A DNA stretch of 64,000 nt from Macrostomum hystrix. Lineage: Eukaryota; Platyhelminthes; Macrostomidae. The stretch lies in the NCBI GenBank assembly GCA_950097015.1, contig CATNEN010000001.1:20174001-20238000 (forward strand), read 5' to 3'. Position 1 is the first letter of the stretch; each line of letters starts with the position of its first letter. A program made the translations under genes and the position numbers. A model generated the notes under the pieces. That model worked only from the letters and a program-made list of their open reading frames with translations. It had not been told where the DNA came from and made no database searches. Below are positions 33,853 through 44,726 of this stretch, piece by piece.

Positions 33853-35837
33853 TGGGCTAAATCAGTTGGAGGCAGAAATGGTTTTGGGTCAAAATGCTTA
33901 TGGCCAAAAATGATTAGGCCCTAGTGCCCTATGGCCAGAATGACTGGCTACCACAAAAAAACAATAGATTAGGCTATATGGGCAATGGGCATAGCAGCAA
34001 TGTTTCTAATCCCTAAGCCTAGCATAAGTCTGGCATAAAAAAATTAAAATGACTCAACCAGACATCCATGCTATAGTTTTACTAGCCAATTTAAATATAT
34101 TATAAGTCTTAACCATTTTCCTTGTAATTCTTGTTTCTTGCTACTATATCTTAACAGACATGCCTTGTTAGGCCTACAATAAAGACAGTTTATCTTTGAG
34201 ATATGTATCCTTGGGTGCATAAAAATATATGCTCAAGAAAAATTTGACTTTGAGTTTGCTGTAGGCCCCTATTGTGTGCTGTGTAAAGTGCGACACCCCA
34301 CATTTCACCCCTCTATAACAACAGAAGTTTTCTTGGCTATTGTATTGGTTATGCACAGGAAAAATATTATAAACACAGATCTGTTGCTGTGCGTCATTTA
34401 TATTTAGTTTTGACAGCATACTATTTTTATGACCTTTGTCAGTTGAACTCGCGGGGCTGAATCGCGTAGTTAGTTCATACTTTAATAAGTTTAATGGTTT
34501 TTGGAAGACGTTAAAAGTAATTTATTGTTTTTATTGTTCTTTATTTATTCTTTATTTATTTATTTAAGTAATTTATTTGACATATTTCTAAATGATGTAC
34601 AAAATCTTTTCTGCATTGTTTATTATTATTGCCAGTTGTTTTTTAATTAGACAAAGTTAAATCTACAACTTTTTCTAGTACATGCGATATTGGTACATGT
34701 GCCTAATTAACATTTGTTAAACTAAGTACATACTAACGCGTAACATGTCACAGTCGTGTGACTGTTATTTGTTCTTGTTTGCTTTTAATTATTATTAAAG
34801 AAAATTACGAACTAATTATTAAATATTATAGACATGTGATTTAGTCAAGTTTTATCTTGCGTTTTTGGGATAAAGATTACGAATATAAACAGTAAAGCTG
34901 TTGATCGGACACACGGATGAGAGCTGGGAACCATCGTTTTGCCATTCTGTCATTGTCTTTTGTTGCTCTTCGATTTCTGAAGGCCGTTGCAAGTCACCAT
35001 TTTTATCTAATCAACTTTCTTTTTGCACTCAGAATTCCATGCCTTGACCACGTCCTGAAAAAAATTGCTCGATTGCTTTGCTGAAAGTTTTCTAATTGTT
35101 GAGATAACTTAACTGCTGAGCTCAACCAAATTATACTCGCAACTCATACAGGAATATATTCACAAAAAAGAAAAATTAAATTATGTACGGGAGCAGCCAA
35201 TTAGTACTGAGTAGTCGTAGCAATCGCATTGGCTCAGGCAAAATGCTAGTAGCTGTTTTGCCAATATCGAGCGATCGAAGTGTATTTGCTTACAATTAAG
35301 TATTTGTATATTATATATGATCAGGTCAGTTTTAATAAGAACGAGAAAAAGCGAACGTTTGATAAATAAAAACAACAAGCGAATTTGTTAAAGCGAGCAG
35401 CGAGCAATATTTTACAAAACACAAAAGAACAATACAGACAAAAGCGGTAAATTAGTAAGGGATGAAATACAGTTATCAAAATGATTAAATTCATTACGCG
35501 CTAAAAAAGTTAGGAAATTTGATATCCTGTCTTGCTTTGTAGAGGCACTCAGGTCTATATTTTGTAGAAGTCACACAAGGAAAGTACGGTTTTCTTTGTT
35601 GGAAGGTAGCAAGACGGATATGCATGAATAATTTTTATGCACAAACGATAACATAATGAAGAAGTTCAGGTGTTATGTCAGAATTGCAGAATTTACAGGC
35701 ATCGTGTTTCTCAAAGACACATTTCTGATGCTTGAGCGACAGGCTTAAATTAACAAGCTTTTAGTCCTCAAAGGAAAACAGACGAGAAACGAGTTAAAAA
35801 TGTCACTACATCTACCCGACAGCACAAAATGAAAGAT
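33853..35837. other. AT-rich intergenic stretch
   Basis: I see no gene. Short open frames on both strands lack domains. Confidence 0.5.
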
Positions 35838-36070
35838 CTAACAAAATCTGGTGCCGTTCACTTGCACCAGATTGAAGCCCCAGCACTCTGCGTAGCAGCC
35901 TGCAATCGCCCTGCAATCCTGGGCGACCACTTGAGCGACTCCTTCCAGCCAGTCAGCCTTTCTCTGCTGACACTCTGCTCTCTCACAAGTGAATCCCGCC
36001 TCGCTGAGCTGCCAGTCCTGAAGGCTTTTAAGAGAAGAGTCGTCTTGGAACCTGCTGAACAAAGGAGAGT
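35838..36070 (-). pseudogene. Decayed copy of the cGLR nucleotidyltransferase exon
   Basis: The minus-strand frame aligns with exon 2 of the intact gene at 39220-39566: LSEAGFTCERAECQQ against LNEAGYVQERLKCQQ, then ADWLEGVAQ against ADLLEGVAR, then LVQVNG against LEQVNG. The nucleotide-binding GSYGEGW has become GCYAECW, and a stop codon falls before the D-x-D metal-binding pair. It cannot encode an active enzyme. A second fragment of the same gene, 36505-36534, matches the start of exon 3 (38241-38270) at 29 of 30 bases. The two pieces are in a different order from the intact gene, so the duplicate has been rearranged. Confidence 0.72.
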
Positions 36071-36415
36071 TCTGTCTACTCTTAAATTTGCGTCCATAAA
36101 AGAAGCATTTCAGTGATGAGCAAAATTACCAGCTTTTTCCCCGCTTCTGACAGTTTTATATGAGACACACAAGATATCAATTTGTTATGAAGCCACTTTA
36201 CTAGATAATTGCTTAGAATTTCTTTGTGTAGTTTGCCGTTAGAAGCAGCGATACGCATTCGATTTGCAAACATTTGGTCTCCATTAAGGCTCTCGGCTAC
36301 ATGGTTCAATATTAATATATATATATGAAGGGCAACTATAATAACTATAACTAAAACTTGACTTCACAACTACAAAGGTCATATTTAAGTTAACAGCTCC
36401 ACTCTGTAAACCCCC

Positions 36416-36448
36416 CATGCCCCCTAACCACTGTTGTTAGGGGGCATG
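36416..36448. other. Perfect 13-bp hairpin
   Basis: CATGCCCCCTAAC (36416-36428) pairs completely with GTTAGGGGGCATG (36436-36448) around a 7-nt loop. It lies about 450 bp 3' of the cGLR stop on that gene's strand. It could be a transcript hairpin or a trace of a palindromic insertion. Confidence 0.8.
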
Positions 36449-36900
36449 CATTTAGAATTTTGCAGCATTATGTAATGCAGTTTGCAGCCTAGATACTGGG
36501 GGTGTGGCAGGACGCACACCCATCGCTACGATACCCGTAGTTTCGCACTCATGCTCAACTTAGAAAAGATTCCTCTCAAATTTCCCTAGACCTAATCCAG
36601 CTATTTATAACTAAAAATTGCCATTTAGGCACATTTCAAACATGCAAAGTCAGGTCAGTCTCGAGAGTGTACGAGTATGCTGTGACGGAATGCTCTGACT
36701 TATCTCATCAGAAACCATTCAGAAAAACTTGATATTTTTCATTCTTACTATTGACAGTAGTAGCGTTGCCTAATGCCTAATGACCTAATTATATACTTAT
36801 ATACCCGTACATACATACCTAATTACGAGGTATACGTAATATACCTAAAGCAGATGGATGCCAAATGGTAAAACGCAATATCAATGAATTAATGAATTAC

Positions 36901-39900
36901 TTACAATTCGATTTCAGGGATCACTGCAACTGTTGAACTTAGCCTCCGGAACTTTTCTCTAACCAAGCGAATTTCGTTGTCCAGATTCTCGTGTCCCTTG
37001 TCACTTATTACATCCATCTGTCGCAAGCTGAACTCCACGTGCTCAACTTTGTCGCTGTAGTGAGCCAGAGTGAGCAGCTCCTCCAAGTCCGGGTCCTCTT
37101 GCAGCTCTGAGCGCCACGCGTCGAAGTCGATTTCTGTGCGATTGCGGAGCAGCTCAGCTTGGAGACTCCAGCTCAGGCAGCGGAAGTTCACGTACAGGTG
37201 GGAGGAGCGAGGCTGTGACAGTCTGGCTGTGAGCAGAGTCTGCGTGAACTCGGGAAGGAATAAAAAACTTGGCAGAGTTTTGCACGGGAAACAGAATCGC
37301 CATGCCCAGTCTGAATTTGTCAGAAGTAACTTGTGTAATTCACCAGGAAACAGTCCGCGTTTAACTGTGTGTTTCTTAAGCTTTAATGAAACATTTTCAG
37401 CTTCATTGATTTCACGGAACCTTTTGTGCACCATAGCTTTAAGGCATAATGCGGTGCAATGACACCAGCGAATTTCAAGCAGTCCTTTGAGAAGACTATC
37501 AATATCGCTTCTCTGTATCTTCGAAAAATTGTTATCTTGTAACTCGGTCAAGCAGATATTTATAATTTTCATTACTTTTGCAGGAACTTCCTTTGGCAAT
37601 TGCGTAGTAAAATTGGTTTCCTCGCTAAACGGCAGCAAAGTAAACAGGTGGAAATAGAACTTCTCGGACTGCAGACGTCTCGTGCATTTTTTCACCAACT
37701 CAACAGTGCCGCTGATGTCGCTTCTCAGCTCTCTCAGTCGTTCTCTTACCCTAGCCTTTTTGTTGTCAAAGTCACCGCCGATTCCAGCGTTCTTGAAGTA
37801 GAGCGGAGCGTCGGACACGAAGAAGTGCGGCATGCACTCATCGGGTGAGCTGCGTGAGTCGATGAAGCTCAGCATCATGTCGAGAGACTCCTTCAGCAGT
37901 GTGATCAGATTTTGAGGCTGCCAAGCTTTAGTATTTGGGTCTGTACCATGCTTCTCCAGCATGAAGAAGAGCAGAGTCTTTGCATGGTAGGTCTTGAGTC
38001 CAGGCGCTTGTTTAGTGAGTCTCTTGAATACAATTTTAATGATTGTCAACAGTTGGCCTTGAACGGTGCTGAGTTCTCTGATAATGGACTTCTCATGCAA
38101 GCTGAAGCTAACTCTGAGTTCGTTGTCGTGGTTCGGTCTTGTGGCTTTTACCAGATGAAGCTTTTGGTGTGAATGATTAAAGCGTATGATCATGTTGCGA
38201 CAAAGATTGCTGCACGTTAGAATAACCAAAACAATATCCATGGCAGGACGCACACCCATCGCTCCGATACTCAATGCCGGCTGACATCCTGTGTGTTTGA
38301 AAATATTGTGTGTAGGTTGGGCATGAAAATTGGCCATTTAAGGTAAGAATAATTATAACTCCTGGTTAATCTTCTCTTTGATAGGACATCCCATCATGAC
38401 ATTTTGATATACAGCTATGGCTCCAGGTTCTGATCCCAGGGGTAGAAGGGGAATAGGTCTCACCCTCCCCTTCCCTAATCCCAACTGAGCACAGAGACTT
38501 TCAAAGTTAGTACTTCTTATTAGAGTAGTTGTTACCACCTTTTGTGAGAATGGACTCCCGTAACTTGACTCAAACTAGATAGGGGCCCTGGGGCTTCCCC
38601 CAATGTTACGAACGAATGGAGAAAATGGCGCCGTTAAGGGCAGCACATGAACAGTGCACTTGCAAGTGAGAAGTAGGCTTCCTGCTTTCAGGTTGGTTTG
38701 GGGCACTCTGGATGGATTTTACAACATTAGCTAATAAAAAATACAGCCTTCAGTATGTGCAAAAACTATTTTTTTACGCCTAGCCTACAAGCCTAGAAGC
38801 CTAATGCTAATATTCAATAGCCTAAGACAGAAGGCCTTTTGTTTACAAAGTTAGTTCACTATCGCTCTTTAAGTTTAAACTTCTCACTCAAAAAATCATG
38901 ATTGGAACTTACGTACCACCAGAAAAATATCGGTAAATACAGTCTAGCTACCCAAACCACATCCCATTACAAACGGAGTCCAACAGAGCTGCCTCTTTCT
39001 CCATTATTTTTGTACTCGTACATAGGTCCACTCACTTTAATTCTTAATAAATCCTTCCTTAGTGGCACGTAAATTCCCTTTTAACACACCAAAGATAAGT
39101 CTCTATAGAGAGCCTACATTACTGTTTCAAATGAAATGTACATAAATATCGGTCTTGCACCAGAATGATCACGCAAATTTTACATTACGACAAACATTGC
39201 AAATATTAAAAAAATGTACCTGAACTGACATGCACCTGTGCATGTCCTTGTACGACGCGTCGCTTATCTGTACGATTGCAAATGCAGCCTCCTTCAAGGT
39301 GAATGACTGGTCCTTTTTTCATCGTAACCCAGTCAATATCTGAGTCGTATGATATCTTTCCATTCACCTGCTCGAGATTGTTCGTCCAGCCCTCTCCGTA
39401 GCTGCCCGCAACAAACCATTGGCACTTATGGATCGATCGAGCGACACCTTCCAGCAGATCAGCCATTTCTTGTTGACACTTCAGTCGCTCTTGAACGTAT
39501 CCAGCTTCGTTAAGACATCGATGCAGCTCTTCACTTAGCTGTTTGTCGCTGGCTTCGCCACATCTACTAGAGGGGGGTGAGGGGTGTGACCGCTTGTAAC
39601 TGTAGTGGGATTCGAAGGTATACAGTAAAATGTTCAACAGTGCAGCAGATGCAGTGCCAAGCTCGCATCACATTTTGAGCAACACGTCACAGCTTCTCTA
39701 TGTTACCGAGTGTTTTCGTAGCTACAGAACATTCTTATAACGACAAAATCTTATAACGACAGCATTACCTGATACTGTGATATAGTATCTGGCAAGCTCT
39801 AGCTAGTACACGAGCGTGATAAAAAATAATGTTCATAATTTGTTCACATGTGATCTAAGCACAAATGATTTTTCAACCTGATCAAAGAGCATACATATTA

Positions 39901-40903
39901 GCCCACTTCAATCCTCTTGAGAAATCTAGAAAACAAAGCACTATTTGATGGCTTAAAAACTAATTTAATACAATTTGCAAAGCATATAAAAATATTTTTG
40001 GGTAACTTACTGTTTTCGATCGTTCAGCAGCTTCAACATGTCTGAGTGTTCAAACTGTTGCGCCAGCATAGTACATGTTTTACCCTCTCTGTCTTGATGG
40101 CTTGCATTTGCTCCTTTATCAATCAGGACCATGGCTACTCGCACCATATCTTTGCAAACCGCTCGGAACAGGGCTGTACCACCAGATCTGTCGGTCGCAT
40201 CCACTGTTGCGCCAAGATCCAAAAGATTTTCAACGAGACGGTGCTCACCTGCTTCAGCCGCCATCATGAGAGCAGTGGTTCCTTTTTCGTCCGGCTGATC
40301 GATAAGATTTCTGTCAAACCGATCATGTTTGATCAAGGTGGAAGCCAGTTCGATGTAGCTACCAGCGCAACCTGTTATTAACTGTTGAAGTAACTGGATC
40401 AGCTTCAAAGGCGTCATTCGAGACAGCGTCTTAGATAATAGTGAATTATTATCGTTGAATGCCATTGAACTAAAAAATTCAAGTGCTTGTTTCGATTGGA
40501 AGAGCCAATCCGGTTCCGTCTCCAGCTCCAGCATGTAGCCCACAACATGCTCTTGATGAGAGGAGAAAGCAGCAATTGCGCATTCACGTCGCAAAACGGT
40601 AGCTTTGTTATCATTTGAAAGAGACGAAGACAAAAGCTGAACATTATCCAGGTGCCCTTTACTAGCTGCAATTTTTGCAGCCTCCAAGCAGCAATCGTCT
40701 CTCGTTGCTCCATTTGTTATTGACTCAAGAAGAAACTGAAGAGCCTCTGCTTGACCAGGCTCAGATGCCAGTCTGCTTATTTTTTCTCTACAGAACTGAG
40801 CCTTTTCATTAGCGTCGAAATGTCGTTCAACGTCAGACTTAAGTTCCTCCAAACTGTGGATCTGTTCACTTCTTTTTAAATTAGAATTTTGCTGTTCCAT
40901 CAT
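36901..40903 (-). CDS. Ankyrin repeat plus Mab-21/cGAS-like nucleotidyltransferase (cGLR)
   Basis: Three exons on the minus strand (40903-40011, 39566-39220, 38288-36901) join in frame to 875 residues. Residues about 206-297 hold about three ankyrin repeats (GTTALMMAAEAGEHRLVENLL; GGTALFRAV). The nucleotidyltransferase core follows: GSYGEG (352-357), the metal pair DID (D374, D376) in YDSDIDWV, and the third Asp in AMDIVLV (D431). The Mab-21 C-terminal lobe includes RVSFSLHEKSII and YHAKTLLFFMLE. cGAS-like receptors sense nucleic acid and make cyclic dinucleotides for STING; many Mab-21 relatives are inactive, but the three acidic residues are present here. I see no cGAS zinc ribbon. The domain order is directly visible; activity is inference. 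The spacing between DID and D431 (55 residues) is short. The stop overlaps a strong GTAAGT donor, so a longer isoform is possible. Confidence 0.87.
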
Positions 40904-41955
40904 TGGTATCCGGTGCGACGTTTGTATATAGTTGGTAAGCTAGCAGGTTACATTTTGGCAGTAGTCACTGGGAGTCAACACCCGTTTTGTTATTTGAGTT
41001 TCAGCAAAGAAATCTTTTTTTAGATGTTTTATTTCTTCATTAGTCTCATCAATTGGAATCTGAGAATAAGATATCAGGAATTATGAATGATATTGAGTAG
41101 TGTAGCGATTAAGCACAATTTAAATAATAAAAAATATGTCTAGGTCTAGGAATAGGTATAGGGCTATGGATCCGGTTATCTTCACTATTATTGAATAAGG
41201 AGACAGGAGGCCTGGTCGACTGTTTTCTTGATGTTTACTTAGATGTTTGATTTCACAATCAGCGATGTTGTCAAATACACAAGGATGTTGGATTACGCAA
41301 AGATATTAATTAGACAACAAGAGTATAATCCGACTTATCTTAGATGAGTCTCCGAAGGCTGGAGCCGGAGCTCAAGGCTAAGGATCGGGTCTGCCGGTCA
41401 AGTTGAAGCGGTTACTCTAATGTTGATATGAGTTCTCTCAGAGTTTGGGATCTAACAGTTCTGTCAGACTGTTATGGATTTTTGCAATCCAAGAAGTAAA
41501 TCATGGTATTTTAATTTACTATTTTTTACTGTACGTGCAAAGATAGATGAAGGAAGATGAAAAGAGGTAAAGGTAAAAGAGAAAAAGAGGTAACGAGCAT
41601 GCAAACATTAGCATACAATTAAATGTAAACCAACATGTAGCATGATATCAGTTAGAGACGAGTCAAAGTATTTCCAAGCCACACGAGTGAAATCACCAAC
41701 AGTGTCAGCTACATGTAATATACTCAATGTCATACTCAATTCAAATTCATTCGCAAAAAATGCAACAAATAACATCTAGAATTTTTACACGTTGTATATA
41801 TATAAGTACTTTTAAATACTATTTTAAACACTCAATACATTGGAGACATATTTATACAAGGCCATGAACTGCAGAAACACTGAATATCACATAGAGCTAA
41901 AATAAGTGTTAACAGTTATACTCGTAGTTCGCAAACAAGAATTTGCACGACTCAC

Positions 41956-42014
41956 CTGAGTCAGATCGCAGGTTGCTAAGAGATTGGCTAGTTTTAACTT
42001 GATGCTACCAAGGT
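41956..42014 (-). other. Candidate upstream exon of the ankyrin-cGLR gene
   Basis: A 59-nt segment lies between a CTGCAG acceptor and a CAG|GTGAGT donor on the minus strand. Joining it to an acceptor at 40940 (CTGCTAG) gives an open frame that runs in phase into the ATG at 40903 through 12 extra codons. This may be a real 5' exon extending the N-terminus, or chance. Confidence 0.3.
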
Positions 42015-43612
42015 CTGCAGCTGAGTAGGGAAGAGTAGGCAATTATTTGTATGACAAATATTCTGAGACAGTAAAATGAAATTTGCTACCTTGTTGGAGG
42101 CAACGTCAGAGGCGCGCTTCGCTTCGCATTGAAATACTGGCCGAGGGAAGAGGTAAAGGGGTGGACTCACTTGTGCACAAGTGGACATATTTTTGTTCAC
42201 TTATCTATGCAAGGAACAAGGAACTCTGGACAGAGGGTCTTCATATCGCAATCGAGACCATAGTCCCATTGTACTGTGGGGTGAGACTGGGCAAGGACTT
42301 CTATAAATAGCATCAGATGCTTGTATTCAGAGTATTGGGGTTTGAAAGGCCTTTAATTCACATTGACAGTGCATACCACCCGACAATGAGAAATGCAGGC
42401 AAGAAGTACACACTAGCTTCAACCAATTGATGAAAGAAGAATAGTTCCTATTACATCTAAAAAAAGCCATGAGCTTTCAGCATATAGGTAGGCCTTGAGA
42501 ATAATAATCCTGCCAACCTTAACAACCTTTGAAAGTGGGTTTAAACGTATATTAATCATACCCAATTCAAAACAGTTTGACTCATTCACACAGGCAATCA
42601 GAGCACTTGTGATTCAGAGCCAGTCCTTGTGTTTTCCGATCTTTGTGTCGATGAGAAGCTAGCCTGAAAGATACTAAGATTCGAACTCGTGACTTTTTAC
42701 TGACAATCACTTACTAAGGTCAATTATTTTACAATGTCACCCCATCAACTGGTTCCTAGTGTGATAATCAGTTTCTCAGTAATAAGCAAGAATGCAAAGA
42801 AATTCATCACCATCTTGGTGTTAAAATTAAAGTGCCATACAGACATAATATATTTAGTATATTGCTTTTAACGCCAAGCAGTTGCTGCATTTCAGACAGC
42901 AACTTAGCAAGGCCCGACGCAATTAATGCACGTGCAATGAATGAGGATCAGGACAAAGCAATATTGATAATAAATAGGCCTAAGAGTAAAATATGTCTAA
43001 CAACAAAGGTGCTTGAATTTTAGTTTAAAGGCAAACACAAAGCAAAAACAAACAATGACAACAGAAGGACAGGACAGGATACAGATTGAAAAGCTACAAG
43101 TTTGGGATCTCATATTTGGCTATGGAATCAAATTATCCCCTAATTGTTGGGGAGAGTCACCTTCAGAAATCTCCCTTAGATCTATATACTACTGTTAGTA
43201 CCAAACCTTAACAGAAGTCGACAATGACAGAGAGACAATCAATAGTTGGGACAAGGAAAGAAATACTAAAAGCAGAAAGCAACAACAGTCAAGCTAATAA
43301 CAATGGGTGCAAGTTGGGCTGGGTAACGAATTCCAACTGACTCAATGATCAGGTGAGACAGTAGCAGTAAAATTGCAAAAATTGACCAAAGCTGGCAAAG
43401 AAAAGTACTTTTGCAATGCACATCACCAACATCTCGAACTTGTGAGCATAGAACTGATAGAGGAAACAGCAATAACCGAAAAGGAACAATGGAATTTGTA
43501 GGGAAACTCAAGGTGCTGCTCAGAAATGGAAATTCGTCAAGTACAAAGTCTTGGAATTTGAAGATCTGTGACTCGATAGACTATAGAAGGAATCACCGAT
43601 TCTAGAAATGTA
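42015..43612. other. Intergenic stretch with SINE fragments
   Basis: No gene recognised. 42362-42412 (+) matches the middle of the family 1 SINE body (CCCGACAATGAGAAA). 42550-42725 on the minus strand contains GAGTTCGAATCTT, a B-box-like motif, and may be another tRNA-derived SINE relic. Confidence 0.45.
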
Positions 43613-43616
43613 GTTT

Positions 43617-44595
43617 TTGGCATGCGAGACAGGAAAGTCGTGGAATTCCCAGTTCTTCAGACAGGAAAGTCGTGGAATTCCCAGTTTTCAGACAGGAAAG
43701 CCGTGGAATTCCCAGTTCTTCAGACAGGAAATCATGGAATTCCCAATTATTCAGACAGGAAAGTCGTGGAATTCCCAGTTTTCAGACAGGAAATCATGGA
43801 ATTCCCAGTTCTTCAGACAGGAAAGTCGTGGAATTCCCAGTTTTCAGACAGGAAAGCCGTGGAATTCCCAGTTCTTCAGACAGGAAATCATGGAATTCCC
43901 AATTATTCAGACAGGAAAGTTATGGAATTCCCAGTTCTTCAGACAGGAAAATCATGGAATTCCCAGTTCTTCAGACAGGAAAGTCATGGAATTCCCAATT
44001 ATTCAGACAGGAAAATCATGGAATTCCCAGTTCTTCAGACAGGAAAGTCGTGGAATTCCCAGTTTCTTCAGACAGGAAAGTCATGGAATTCCCAGTTCTT
44101 CAGACGGGAAAGTCATGGAATTCCCAATTATTCAGACAGGAAAGTCGTGGAATTCCCAATTATTCAGACAGGAAAGTCGTGGAATTCCCAATTATTCAGA
44201 CAGGAAAGTCATGGAATTCCCAATTATTCAGACAGGAAAATCATGGAATTCCCAATTATTCAGACAGGAAAGTCGTGGAATTCCCAATTATTCAGACAGG
44301 AAAATCATGGAATTCCCAATTATTCAGACAGGAAAGTCATGGAATTCCCAGTTCTTCAGACAGGAAAGTCGTGGAATTCCCAGTTTCTTCAGACAGGAAA
44401 GTCATGGAATTCCCAGTTCTTCAGACGGGAAAGTCATGGAATTCCCAATTATTCAGACAGGAAAGTCGTGGAATTCCCAATTATTCAGACAGGAAAGTCG
44501 TGGAATTCCCAATTATTCAGACAGGAAAGTCGTGGAATTCCCAATTATTCAGACAGGAAAATCATGGAATTCCCAATTATTCAGACAGGAAAGTG
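43617..44595. repeat. Minisatellite, 32-bp unit, 3' of MOGS
   Basis: About 31 units containing GGAATTCCCAATTATTCAGA and CAGGAAAGTCGT. Each unit carries an EcoRI site. All three plus-strand frames remain open because no unit frame contains a stop; these are not genes. The array starts only about 130 bp beyond the MOGS stop. Confidence 0.95.
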
Positions 44596-44726
44596 AAAAC
44601 TGAATAACGAATGAGCCCTGAATCCGCCACATCCAAGACATTTGGACACATCTAGAACAATGCCATCTAAAATTCATGATTTAAAAACACTAAAAACCGT
44701 CATCGGTGCGGACGCAACCTCCCAGA

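Noticed and set aside
38353-38538. 61-codon minus-strand frame as an extra cGLR exon
   Set aside because: It lies in intron 2, which joins cleanly in phase without it, and has no Mab-21 similarity.
43617-44595. CRISPR-like array
   Set aside because: Units are contiguous with no unique spacers, and the genome is eukaryotic.
43617-44607. Three 311-328-codon frames
   Set aside because: All three plus-strand frames of a 32-bp minisatellite are open; not coding.
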